Assembly: GCF_900102345.1 (NCBI RefSeq)
Contig: NZ_FNKB01000001.1
Location: 868,001-932,000 of the forward strand
Length of the DNA: 64,000 bases
Direction: 5' to 3'
DNA from: Leucobacter chromiiresistens
GTDB taxonomy: Bacteria > Actinomycetota > Actinomycetes > Actinomycetales > Microbacteriaceae
The notes beneath the pieces were generated by a model. That model was given only the letters and a program-made list of their open reading frames with translations. It was not told the origin of the DNA and made no database searches. Numbering within the stretch: position 1 is the stretch's first letter; every line of letters starts with the position of its first letter. Both the position numbers and the translations under genes were made by a program. Shown here in pieces: positions 33,745 to 41,926 of this stretch.

Positions 33745-34266
33745 ATGGCCGTCACCCCCGCTGCCGTCCCCCCGCGGGTCGGCGCCCTCATCGAGGGCTA
33801 CCAGGGGCCTGTCATCGACGAACGTGCGGTCCGGGTCGCGGCCGGTCTTCTGCTGACGCTCGGACTTGTTGCCGCCACCGCCGCACTCGCGTTCGGGACC
33901 GCTCGCCCGCTGCAAATGTTCGGGATGTTCTTCTTGCTCGACGTGCTGACTCGCCTCCTCGTCAGTGATCGGTTGTCGATCACCCTGGCGTTGGGACGAC
34001 TCGCGAGTCGCTCCCACTCCCCGCGCTGGGTCGGCGCCCCACAAAAGGCCTTCGCGTGGTGGCTGGCCGTCGGCATCGCCACCACCTCGTGCATCGCACT
34101 GGGCTCCGGCGCCATCCCTCTCCAAGGGGCACTCGCCCTATGCGGTGTCTGCTTCACCCTCCTGGCTCTCGAAGCGATCTTCGGCTGGTGCGCGGGCTGC
34201 CACCTCCACCGCCGTCTCAGCCGACACCCCACACATCACTGCGCCGACCGCTCCTGCAACCTCTAA
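33745..34266 (+). CDS. DUF4395 membrane protein
   Basis: A 173-aa protein with four predicted helices; VIDERAVRVAAGLLLTLGLV at the start and CGVCFTLLALEAIFGWCAGC near the end are typical of DUF4395 proteins, which are often next to sulfur-transfer genes. C-terminal Cys/His cluster (HLHRR...HHC...C). Role in sulfur handling is inferred from neighbours. Confidence 0.8.
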   Translation: MAVTPAAVPPRVGALIEGYQGPVIDERAVRVAAGLLLTLGLVAATAALAFGTARPLQMFGMFFLLDVLTRLLVSDRLSITLALGRLASRSHSPRWVGAPQKAFAWWLAVGIATTSCIALGSGAIPLQGALALCGVCFTLLALEAIFGWCAGCHLHRRLSRHPTHHCADRSCNL

Positions 34267-34289
34267 CCCCAAACCCCCGAAAGGACCCC

Positions 34290-34661
34290 ATGCGTCGCTT
34301 CGCCCTCGTTACAGTCACCGCACTCGTCGCCGCCTTCGCGCTCACGAGTTGCACCGCGCCAACCACCGCCCAACCTGCGGTCAGCTCGGATGCGATCGTC
34401 ATCGACGTCCGCACACCCGCCGAACACGCCAAAGGGCATCTCGATGGGGCACTCCTGCTCGACGTCACCGCCGGCGAGCTGCAGGCGGCAATCCCTGACC
34501 TGGACCCCCATGCCGACTACGTCGTCTACTGCCGTTCAGGTCAACGCGCCGCCGCCGCCGTCGAGCTGATGGAAGAAGCGGGATTCACCCAGGTACGCAA
34601 CCTCGGCTCGCTCGCAGACGCCGCGGCCGCGACGGGGCTATCGGTCGTTCAGACTGATTGA
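34290..34661 (+). CDS. Rhodanese-domain lipoprotein
   Basis: A 123-aa protein: signal peptide with lipobox LTSC (about 20), then a single rhodanese domain (VIDVRTPAEHAKGHLDGALLLDV; active site YCRSGQRA). It is outside the membrane, last gene of the persulfide operon. Probable sulfane-sulfur carrier on the cell surface. Confidence 0.88.
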   Translation: MRRFALVTVTALVAAFALTSCTAPTTAQPAVSSDAIVIDVRTPAEHAKGHLDGALLLDVTAGELQAAIPDLDPHADYVVYCRSGQRAAAAVELMEEAGFTQVRNLGSLADAAAATGLSVVQTD

Positions 34662-34827
34662 CCATCCTCACCCACGCTCCAGAAGTGGAGGATTGGTGCG
34701 CGCCTCAAAAAGTAGTCCATTAATAAGACACGCGGAGCGACATTTGACCCATGGGAGGAGGGGATCAAGGATTTCCGTTCACTTGCACGGCGTCGCGCAG
34801 GTCAACTGCGGTGGACTTCCAGATCAG

Positions 34828-34854
34828 TTCAGTCATTGCTGTATAGTTCAGCGT
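34828..34854 (+). promoter_or_regulatory. Second CmtR-type leaderless promoter/operator
   Basis: TTCAGTC and CTGTATAGTTCA occur with the same spacing as before the first cmtR (11730-11756). TATAGT lies about 10 bp before ATG 34855, which implies leaderless translation. Confidence 0.65.
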
Positions 34855-35214
34855 ATGCTGACTATAGATTCTCGTTTGGATGTGATGAACCGGCTGGGGC
34901 GGGCGATGGCCGACCCCACCCGGTCGCGTATACTGCTGACCCTGCTTCAGCGCCCGGCCTACCCGGCCGAGCTGGCCCGATACCTGGAGCTGACGCGGCC
35001 GAACGTGTCGAACCACCTGGCGTGCCTGCGGGACTGTGGGCTCGCGGTCGCCGTGCCCCAGGGCCGCCAGACCCGGTATGAGATCGCGGATCCGCATCTG
35101 AGCCGGGCGCTGACCGCCCTGGTCGAAGTGACCCTCGCGGTCAACGAGAACGCGCCGTGCCTGGACCCGGCCTGCTCGGCGCCGGGATGCTGCAGCACGG
35201 GGGTGGAGGCATGA
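34855..35214 (+). CDS. cmtR: CmtR-like Cd/Pb sensor, second copy
   Basis: A 119-aa paralogue, about three-quarters identical by eye to the protein at 11757-12116 (MLTIDSRLDVMNRLGRAMAD; TRPNVSNHLACLRDCG; C-terminal CLDPACSAPGCC). Same Cys ligands. Its stop overlaps the cadD start (ATGA). Confidence 0.88.
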   Translation: MLTIDSRLDVMNRLGRAMADPTRSRILLTLLQRPAYPAELARYLELTRPNVSNHLACLRDCGLAVAVPQGRQTRYEIADPHLSRALTALVEVTLAVNENAPCLDPACSAPGCCSTGVEA

Positions 35215-35813
35215 TCCTGTCCTCGATCTTGCAGGCAATCGGCCTGTTCATCGCCACGAATATCGACGACATTATCGTGCTCTCGCTGTTCTTCGCCCGC
35301 GGCGCGGGCCAGCGCGAGACCACCGCCCGCATCCTGGTCGGCCAGTATCTGGGCTTCGTGGGCATCCTGGGCGCGGCCGTGCTGGTCTCCCTGGGGGCCG
35401 GGGCGTTCCTGCCCCCGGAGGTCATCCCGTACTTCGGACTCATCCCCCTGGGCCTGGGCCTGTGGGCCGCCTGGCAGGCCTGGCGTGGGGACGGCGACGA
35501 CGATGACGACGAGGCCAAGGTCGAAGGCAAGAACGTGGCGGTGTGGACCGTGGCCGGGGTGACCTTCGCCAACGGCGGGGACAACATCGGGGTCTACGTC
35601 CCGGTCTTCCTCAGCGTGGGCCCGGGCGCCGTGGTGGCTTACTGCATCGTGTTCCTGGCGCTGGTGGCGGTGCTGGTCGCCCTGGCCAAGTTCGTCGCCA
35701 CCCGCCGGCCGATCGCCGAGGTCCTGGAGCGCTGGGAACACATCCTGTTCCCCATCGTGCTGATCGGTCTGGGTGCCTTCATTCTGGTCAGCGGCAGGGC
35801 CTTCGGCTTCTAA
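35211..35813 (+). CDS. cadD: CadD-family cadmium resistance transporter
   Basis: A 200-aa membrane protein with five predicted helices. IATNIDDIIVLSLFFAR at residues 14-30 and VTFANGGDNIGVYVPVF carry the conserved Asp residues of the CadD/LysE-like fold, with an acidic loop (GDDDDDE) between. It is translated with cmtR and should export or tie up Cd(II). Confidence 0.85.
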   Translation: MILSSILQAIGLFIATNIDDIIVLSLFFARGAGQRETTARILVGQYLGFVGILGAAVLVSLGAGAFLPPEVIPYFGLIPLGLGLWAAWQAWRGDGDDDDDEAKVEGKNVAVWTVAGVTFANGGDNIGVYVPVFLSVGPGAVVAYCIVFLALVAVLVALAKFVATRRPIAEVLERWEHILFPIVLIGLGAFILVSGRAFGF

Positions 35814-35885
35814 CTGCGTCACCGGCCCCGCACGCGGCGCCGGTGACGCAGATCGGCAGCCTCGACCACAAGGAGGTCTCCGACC

Positions 35886-35927
35886 ATGGCCGATGCCGAC
35901 GTCCTGGTGATCGGCACCGGCCCCAAG
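35886..35927 (+). pseudogene. 5' stub of an FAD/NAD-dependent oxidoreductase
   Basis: ATG 35886 with a GGAGG site opens MADADVLVIGTGP, the start of a dinucleotide-binding fold. Similarity ends at Gly-Pro (about 35927) and unrelated sequence follows. Third gene of the cmtR-cadD operon, truncated by whatever created the adjacent scar. Confidence 0.65.
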
Positions 35928-36069
35928 TTGCGGACAGCTTCACTTCTGAGCGGACGCCCTGTGCCGCCATTTATCTCAGCAAGAATGCCGCCACATACCT
36001 GCAAAAGTCACACAGAAACCGTGTCGTAAACCCATGTATCGCAACGTACGTCTGTAATACACCGAGCAT

Positions 36070-36246
36070 ATGGCACTGATCGGTTACGCCCGTGTCTCTA
36101 CTCGCGAGCAGAACCCTGAAGGTCAGACTGATGTGTTGAGCTCGTCCGGGTGCGAGAAGCTGTTCGTCGATCGTGGCGACTGCACCACCTCCGGCTGCGG
36201 CGTCAAGGCCGAAGCCATGCCCATCACCGAGGGGATGGGCCGATGA
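36070..36246 (+). pseudogene. Chimeric ORF: serine resolvase N-terminus fused to CmtR C-terminus
   Basis: One 58-codon frame. Residues 1-36 are MALIGYARVSTREQNPEGQT...CEKLFVDRG, the N-terminus of a Tn3-type resolvase/invertase with the catalytic Ser. Residues 37-58 (DCTTSGCGVKAEAMPITEGMG) look like the Cys-containing tail of a CmtR-type repressor, and its stop overlaps the ATPase start as in the other cmtR operons. The junction at about 36177 marks a deletion or element boundary. The upstream 140 bp may hold resolvase res-site sequence. Probably non-functional. Confidence 0.7.
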
Positions 36247-38297
36247 GCGAGGAGTGCTGCGGTCCCGACGAGTCCAAAACGATCAGACCCAAGCCCGCCG
36301 CTCCAGTGCTCGACGGCGATGCGTGCTGCGGCCCCAAACTGCCCCCGGTATTCGCGAAGTCTCAGGAGGAAGAAGGCGAGCATGCGACGCGGCCCCCCTC
36401 GTGGCGCGACCCGGCACTGCTGCCCTCCGCCTTCTCCGGCACCGCCCTCGTGATCGGCTACCTCCTCGAGTCGAGCGGCGTAGAGATCCCCGCGCTCGTG
36501 CTGCAATGGGTCGCGCTGCTCTTCGGCGCCTACACCTTCGTCCCCAGCACCGTGCGACGCCTGATCCGTGGGCGCGTTGGCGTGGGCCTGCTCATGACGA
36601 TCGCCGCAATCGGCGCCGTCGCCCTCGGGCACGTCGGTGAAGCTGCGGCGCTCGCTTTCCTCTTCTCCCTTGCCGAGGCGCTCGAAGACCGGGCCATGGA
36701 TCGCGCCAAGGAAGGCCTGCGCGCCCTACTCTCGCTCATCCCCGACATCGCGCGCATCTCCCGACTGCACGGCGAAGAAACGATCCCCGTCGCGGAACTG
36801 CGCGAGCTCGACATCCTCATCATCGGGGCGGGGGAGCGGGTCGCTACCGATGGGATCGTCGTCGACGGCACCTCGAGCATCGACACCTCCGCCGTCACCG
36901 GCGAGTCCATCTCCGTCGCGGTGCGCCCGGGCGACGCAGTTCCGGCCGGAGCGATCAACGGTTCCGGCACCCTGCGGATCGAGGCAACCGCCGACGGCCG
37001 CGACAACTCGCTCACCCAGATCGTCGCTCTCGTCGAGCAGGCGCACGCCCGGAAGGGGGAGCGTGCCAGACTCGCCGATCGGATCGCCAGGCCGCTTGTA
37101 CCGACCGTGCTTATCGTCGCCGCGCTCGTGGTCGTCTTCGGTTTCATTGTGGGAGATCCGACCACCTGGATCGAGCGGGCCCTCGTCGTGCTCGTCGCAG
37201 CCTCCCCGTGCGCACTCGCGATCGCCGTCCCGGTGACGGTGATCAGTGCGATCGGCTCCGCGTCGAAGTACGGCGTCGTCATCAAGTCCGGGCAGGCCTT
37301 CGAACAGCTCGGCACGATCCGCACCGTCGCCCTCGACAAGACCGGTACCCTCACCCGCAATGAGCCGCAGGTCGTCGAGGTTGCCAGCTACGGTTACGCC
37401 GAACATGAGGTGCTCGACTTCGCCGCCGCGCTCGAAGTCTCAAGCACCCACCCGCTCGCTGCCGCCATCGTCGCCGCAGCTCCGAACGCGAAGCCCGGGC
37501 AAGACGTCGCAGAGGAAGCCGGCCACGGCATCACCGGTGTCGTCGACGGCCGCCGCATCCGCGTCGGCAACACCCGCTGGCTCGACCCGGGCGCGCACCG
37601 GGAGGCCGCCGCGCAGCTGGCCGAACGAGGCATGACGGTCGTGGTGGTCGAGGTCGATGGGCAACTCGCTGGGCTCATCGGGATCCGCGATGAGCTTCGC
37701 GCGGAGTCGGCCGAGACGATCCGCATGATGCGCGACATGGGCATCACCCCCATCATGCTCACCGGCGACAACGAACGCACCGCCCGCGCACTGGCGGCCG
37801 AGGCCGGCATCCAAGACGTCCGTGCCGAGCAGCTCCCCGCAGACAAGGCCGGCGCCATCGGCGCACTCGCGGCTGCGTCGCCGACGGCGATGGTCGGCGA
37901 CGGCATCAACGATGCCCCCGCGCTCGCGACGGCAACCGTCGGCATCGCGATGGGGGTTAAGGGCTCCGCCGCCGCCATCGAATCCGCCGACGTCGCCTTC
38001 ACCGGTCACGATCTGCGCTTCATCCCGCAAGCTCTCGCACATGCACGCCGCGGCCGACGCATCATGACGTGGAACATCGGACTCGCCCTGGCCATCATCA
38101 TCGTGCTCTTCCCCCTGGCGCTCTTCGGCGTGCTCGGCCTAGCCGGGGTCGTACTCGTGCACGAGCTGGCCGAGGTGCTCGTCATCCTCAACGGCATCCG
38201 GGCCGCGCGCCGGCCAACAGGTGCGAGGCCCCAGGCCCTGTCGCCGACCGCTACGCCGACGCCGGTCGACACGCCTGAGAACACGCTCGCAAAGTAG
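36243..38297 (+). CDS. Heavy-metal P1B-type ATPase, second copy (SPC type)
   Basis: A 684-aa efflux ATPase, paralogous to that at 12113-14083. Its N-terminus carries Cys pairs (EECCGPD; ACCGPK) in place of an HMA domain. Motifs: TGES, Ser-Pro-Cys (321-323), DKTGTLT (D365), STHPLA, GDGINDAPAL. The regulator upstream has been lost except for its last codons, so the pump may now be driven from another promoter or be silent. Confidence 0.9.
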   Translation: MSEECCGPDESKTIRPKPAAPVLDGDACCGPKLPPVFAKSQEEEGEHATRPPSWRDPALLPSAFSGTALVIGYLLESSGVEIPALVLQWVALLFGAYTFVPSTVRRLIRGRVGVGLLMTIAAIGAVALGHVGEAAALAFLFSLAEALEDRAMDRAKEGLRALLSLIPDIARISRLHGEETIPVAELRELDILIIGAGERVATDGIVVDGTSSIDTSAVTGESISVAVRPGDAVPAGAINGSGTLRIEATADGRDNSLTQIVALVEQAHARKGERARLADRIARPLVPTVLIVAALVVVFGFIVGDPTTWIERALVVLVAASPCALAIAVPVTVISAIGSASKYGVVIKSGQAFEQLGTIRTVALDKTGTLTRNEPQVVEVASYGYAEHEVLDFAAALEVSSTHPLAAAIVAAAPNAKPGQDVAEEAGHGITGVVDGRRIRVGNTRWLDPGAHREAAAQLAERGMTVVVVEVDGQLAGLIGIRDELRAESAETIRMMRDMGITPIMLTGDNERTARALAAEAGIQDVRAEQLPADKAGAIGALAAASPTAMVGDGINDAPALATATVGIAMGVKGSAAAIESADVAFTGHDLRFIPQALAHARRGRRIMTWNIGLALAIIIVLFPLALFGVLGLAGVVLVHELAEVLVILNGIRAARRPTGARPQALSPTATPTPVDTPENTLAK

Positions 38298-38358
38298 CAG
38301 TCCTATCTCCCCTTAGGGTTTCGATGCTAAATTGTTACATAACTATGGAGGTGACGAA

Positions 38359-38784
38359 GTGATGGGTGCACGCTCGGCGGCGCGACGACCGCTGTCTCGG
38401 CGTGCGCTCCTCACCCTCGTCTGGGTCGGTGCATTCGTCGTCCTCGGCCTGGCCGGGCTGCGGGCGCACAGCACCGAACTCGCCAGCGTCCCCGTCGTGG
38501 CCGAGGGTGCAGCAAGCAGCACCACCGCCTCGGCAGCCCCAGGCGACACGATCGTCGAAGGGGGCGAGCTCGCCGCCCACGGCAGTGTGCAAAGCTGGCA
38601 CCTCGATCTCCTCACGGTCTGCATGCTCAGCATGCTCGCCACCCTCATGCTGTTCGTCCTCTTCACCCGGCGACCCTGGCTGCAGCAGCGACTCGGCAGG
38701 ATCCGCGACTGGGCGGTCGCTCTGCCCCGCGCCCCCGCGCGCCCGCAGCCACTGCTGCTACTTCACTCGATCTCTCGCACCTGA
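38359..38784 (+). CDS. Small two-helix membrane protein (DUF6153-like)
   Basis: About 141 aa from GTG 38359 (ATG 38362 also possible) after GGAGGTG. N-terminal helix at about 20-40, a Ser/Ala-rich exposed segment, a second helix (HLDLLTVCMLSMLATLMLFVLF) and a basic tail. Similar in layout to the protein at 41416-41853. It resembles DUF6153-type proteins of actinobacterial copper islands, which I recall only loosely. First gene of the long operon that runs to 50780. Confidence 0.6.
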   Translation: MMGARSAARRPLSRRALLTLVWVGAFVVLGLAGLRAHSTELASVPVVAEGAASSTTASAAPGDTIVEGGELAAHGSVQSWHLDLLTVCMLSMLATLMLFVLFTRRPWLQQRLGRIRDWAVALPRAPARPQPLLLLHSISRT

Positions 38785-38969
38785 TCGGTACCGGGAACCC
38801 CACGCACGGGTAACCCGCGAAGCTCCGCGCGCCTCGACGAGGTGCCGCATTCTCGCTGAGAGCTTCCCTGGCCCCGTGTGAGCGCTGCCCTCGGCGTGAC
38901 GCCGTCCGGCACCGCGGATCCTCGAACCTCACGCGGGCGCAGGAGCGCCCCCGATCAGGAGAAAGCACT
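38785..38969. other. 185-bp gap inside operon
   Basis: No gene seen. It ends in the ribosome site (CAGGAGAAAGCAC) of the 38-aa gene. Confidence 0.35.
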
Positions 38970-39086
38970 TTGAACTCCACAGATTCACCGATCGAAGCCA
39001 AGCACTTCCTCTTCACCCTTGGCACCCTGGGCGCGAGCATCGTCTGCGCCATCGCCTCGTTCTTCGTCCTCGGAGTCGTCTTTTGA
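38970..39086 (+). CDS. 38-aa single-helix membrane miniprotein
   Basis: TTG 38970 preceded by AGGAG. It encodes NSTDSPIEAKHF followed by a 24-residue hydrophobic helix ending GVVF. Its stop overlaps the TTG start of the M23 gene (TTGA), so it is translationally coupled. A small subunit or anchor; function unknown. Confidence 0.55.
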   Translation: MNSTDSPIEAKHFLFTLGTLGASIVCAIASFFVLGVVF

Positions 39087-40000
39087 AGCGCCGCCGGTAC
39101 CCAGAGCAGTCCGCGGAGCCTAAGCGGAGCACTTGGGTCGAACCCGTCGTCTTCGACGACCGGCCGGCCGAAGCCTCGGCACAGCCCCGCCGATCCAAGC
39201 ATGCAGCCGCTGCTTCGCCATCGGCGCTGCGTCCCCTGATTCCGATGCCGCCCATCGCTAACCCCCTTACCGGAGGGGCGACTGCCCCAGGTGGCGGGGC
39301 AGTCGCCCAGGAGAGCCCGGAGCGGCGTCGTCCGAGGCTGCGCAGCTTCATCGTCGGCAGCTCGGCGCTCGCCAGCGTCGCCGTACTCGTCGCAGGCGCC
39401 GTCTTCCCGGCGACCACCGCCGCACTCGCCGACAGCCCCGTGCTCGCAAACCGACAACAGGCCTTCGTCACTGGGGACACCACCGACACCCCATCGCTCA
39501 TCGACGAGATCCAGATCTCCCCGGTCACCATCGCCGCTCCTGACCTCGGATTGAACGGCGGGTCGCTCACTGTCAGCGGTCTCGCCGACACGAAGCTGGA
39601 ATACCCCTTCGCCCAGGAAGTGCCCCTTACCGATGGCTTCGGGTACCGCCCCGCGCCGGTTGCAGGCTTCCACGACGCGCAGGATATGGGCGCCGCCGGC
39701 GGCACCCCGATCCGCATCGTCGGAGACGGTGTGATTACCGAGGCTGGTTGGGCCTCCGACGGGTGCGGCTTCTCGCTGCAAGTCCAGCACCAGGTCGCTG
39801 GGCAGAACGTGTTTAGCCGGTACTGCCACATGCAGGCGAACTCTCACTCCTGGCAGGTTGGGCAACCCGTTAAGGGCGGAGACCAAGCCGGGCTCGTGGG
39901 CACCACTGGCATGTCCTTCGGGAACCACCTGCACCTGGTGATGCGCGTCGAAGACGAACCTGTCGATCCGCTGCCGTTCATCGCCGCGAACTCGAAGTAG
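39083..40000 (+). CDS. M23-family peptidase (LytM domain), membrane-anchored
   Basis: A 305-aa protein: basic Pro-rich N-terminus, transmembrane helix at about 90-112, then a LytM domain (about 180-300). Zn ligands: GFHDAQDMGAAG (His and Asp) and GNHLHLVM (His-x-His); SRYCHMQ is the remaining His. The enzyme would cut peptidoglycan cross-links outside the cell. Confidence 0.85.
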   Translation: MKRRRYPEQSAEPKRSTWVEPVVFDDRPAEASAQPRRSKHAAAASPSALRPLIPMPPIANPLTGGATAPGGGAVAQESPERRRPRLRSFIVGSSALASVAVLVAGAVFPATTAALADSPVLANRQQAFVTGDTTDTPSLIDEIQISPVTIAAPDLGLNGGSLTVSGLADTKLEYPFAQEVPLTDGFGYRPAPVAGFHDAQDMGAAGGTPIRIVGDGVITEAGWASDGCGFSLQVQHQVAGQNVFSRYCHMQANSHSWQVGQPVKGGDQAGLVGTTGMSFGNHLHLVMRVEDEPVDPLPFIAANSK

Positions 40001-40049
40001 CCCCTCCCCGGCGAGCGATCGCCGGCCTCAGTAAGGACATCCCCTGCCC

Positions 40050-40970
40050 GTGTATCCCGCGAAGGCCAGCCTCGAGCTCGGCGACCTCTTCCAGTTCGAT
40101 CTGCTCAGCGTGTCGCCGCTCGCCTGGCTCGCCATCGTCTGCCTCGCCCTATACCTCGCGGGAGCGATCTCCCTATGGATGCGCCGCAAACGATGGGGTA
40201 TCAGTTCGACGCTTCTGTTCACGTTCGGATGCGTCATATGGTTTGCGGCAACCGGCCTGACCGCGAACGCCTACGCCGAGGAACTCGTCGCGGTGCTGCT
40301 CTTTCAGCAGATTACGCTTATGGTCGTCGTGCCCCCGTTCCTGCTCATGGGATCCCCGGGCCGGCTGTTGCTGCGCTCCACCCCGCGCCGCGGGGTCGGG
40401 CGCCCCGTGCTGCGCCTGGCCCTCTGCGCCTACCGCTCGCGCACCGCCCGGGTGCTCTTGCACCCGGCCACCGTGATCATCATCGCCGTTCTCGCCTTCC
40501 CCACCCTTTACTTCACCGACACGGTGAGCTGGTTCCTCGAGCTCCCGTCCGGGCATCTCATCCTGCTCACCCTGTTCCTTGCCTTCGGTATGATCGGTGC
40601 CGCCCCGCTGTGGTCACTCGACCCACTGCCGCGCGCCCCCTCATTCGTCGTGCGCATCGTCGACGTGCTCCTCGAAATCCAGATCCACGCGACCTTTGGA
40701 CTCATACTGCTGCGCAGCACCGAGCCCATGTTCCGCTGGTACGCCGCCGACCCTGACGCCTGGAAGATCAGCCGCGCCCTCGACCAGGCCATCGCCGGCG
40801 GCCTGATCTGGTCGTACGGAGAGCTGCCGCTGATCATCGTGCTCATCGTCACCATCTCCAAATGGCGCACCAGCGATCTGCGGCAAGCGAAACGCCGCGA
40901 AGCGCAGGAGGATGCCGAGCTGGACGCCTACAACGCCTACCTCGCTTCTAAGTTCGGAAAGGAGCAGTGA
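40050..40970 (+). CDS. ctaG: CtaG-type cytochrome c oxidase assembly protein
   Basis: A 306-aa membrane protein with about seven helices of the caa3_CtaG family, with family motifs such as TANAYAEELVAVLLFQQITLM and IHATFGLILL and a C-terminal polar region that resembles the tail of the CopD-CtaG fusion at 58159-60219 (YNAYLAS versus YNKMLE). Implicated in copper delivery to oxidase or periplasmic copper handling. GTG start. Confidence 0.88.
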   Translation: MYPAKASLELGDLFQFDLLSVSPLAWLAIVCLALYLAGAISLWMRRKRWGISSTLLFTFGCVIWFAATGLTANAYAEELVAVLLFQQITLMVVVPPFLLMGSPGRLLLRSTPRRGVGRPVLRLALCAYRSRTARVLLHPATVIIIAVLAFPTLYFTDTVSWFLELPSGHLILLTLFLAFGMIGAAPLWSLDPLPRAPSFVVRIVDVLLEIQIHATFGLILLRSTEPMFRWYAADPDAWKISRALDQAIAGGLIWSYGELPLIIVLIVTISKWRTSDLRQAKRREAQEDAELDAYNAYLASKFGKEQ

Positions 40971-41347
40971 TGGCGACCGTCCTCACCTTCGCGCTCACCG
41001 GGATGCTCGGCCTGCTCGCCATCTTCCAGATCGCTCTGGCCGCCGGCGCGCCGCTCGGCAAGTTCGCCTGGGGCGGAGAACACACCACCCTCCCGCTCAA
41101 CCTCCGCTTCGGCGCGATCTCCGCCGTGCTCCGCTACGCCTTCATCGTCTTCATCGCCCTCGATCGCAGCGGCACCATCGCTGTGCTCCCCGAGGAGTTC
41201 AGCTTCTGGGTGATGTGGCTCATCGTCGCCCACCTCGGGTTCAGCGTGATCCTCAGCCTGCTCTCCAAGAGCAAGTACGAGAAAATGACGCTCGCCCCCT
41301 ACACGTTCGCGATGGGTGTGCTCAGCCTGCTCATCGCCCTCCAATAG
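40970..41347 (+). CDS. Hypothetical four-helix membrane protein
   Basis: A 125-aa protein overlapping the ctaG stop (TGATG). Features: ALAAGAPLGKFAWGGEHTTLP and LRFGAISAVLRY, a pattern I have seen in uncharacterised actinobacterial membrane proteins. Four predicted helices. No function assigned. Confidence 0.65.
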   Translation: MATVLTFALTGMLGLLAIFQIALAAGAPLGKFAWGGEHTTLPLNLRFGAISAVLRYAFIVFIALDRSGTIAVLPEEFSFWVMWLIVAHLGFSVILSLLSKSKYEKMTLAPYTFAMGVLSLLIALQ

Positions 41348-41415
41348 GCCGCAGCATGGCGTGCGAGTCAGTCCATTCCCATGATCAGCGAGCACCCGCT
41401 CGTTACAATCGGGGT

Positions 41416-41853
41416 GTGTTCCCAGTTTCCCGCAGCGCCCGCACAACGCGGCGACGATTCACGATGAGAGCCGCAACGCTGCTCCTCGCCGCAATCGTCA
41501 CCGTCGTGGGCCTGTGGGGTGTCTCCCATGCCGATGACGTCGGCCTGTCCACGCCGGCGGCCGCCTCGAGCACGGTCGCTGCCGCCTCCGTCGACGTCGC
41601 CGTCGGGCACCTCGTCGACACAGCGGGGGAGGCCGCCGCCAGCGACGGCATCGTGATCGGCGTCGTCACCTGCCTGCTCGGGATCCTCTGCGGCTTCGCC
41701 TTGGCGACGCTGATCGTGTTCCTGCTCCGCTGCCGACAGCTGCGCTTCCAGCGCCAGCGACCCCAGCTCGCCCCGATCGCCGCAGCTGCCGCCTTCGACC
41801 ATCGCGGCCGGCATCGCTTCGGCCTGCACCACCTCAGTCTCCTGCGCATCTAA
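41416..41853 (+). CDS. Small two-helix membrane protein, second copy (DUF6153-like)
   Basis: 145 aa from GTG 41416; TACAAT lies 7 bp before it, suggesting a leaderless internal promoter. ATG 41464 is the alternative. Helix 1 at about 18-38, an Ala/Ser-rich segment with HLVDTAGEAAASDG, helix 2 (VIGVVTCLLGILCGFALATLIVFLL) and a basic His-containing tail. Same design as 38359-38784. Confidence 0.55.
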   Translation: MFPVSRSARTTRRRFTMRAATLLLAAIVTVVGLWGVSHADDVGLSTPAAASSTVAAASVDVAVGHLVDTAGEAAASDGIVIGVVTCLLGILCGFALATLIVFLLRCRQLRFQRQRPQLAPIAAAAAFDHRGRHRFGLHHLSLLRI

Positions 41854-41865
41854 GCGCTCCTCACG

Positions 41866-41881
41866 CTGCCCCTTGGGGCAG
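41866..41881 (+). terminator. Hairpin between small membrane protein and tlpA
   Basis: CTGCCCCTTGGGGCAG forms a tight GC stem without a following U run. It may attenuate transcription or mark an RNA processing site within the operon. Confidence 0.4.
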
Positions 41882-41926
41882 GAACGGGCCGGCACGTCCG
41901 CCGTGCCCGCGACCGCGCGTTGAGGA

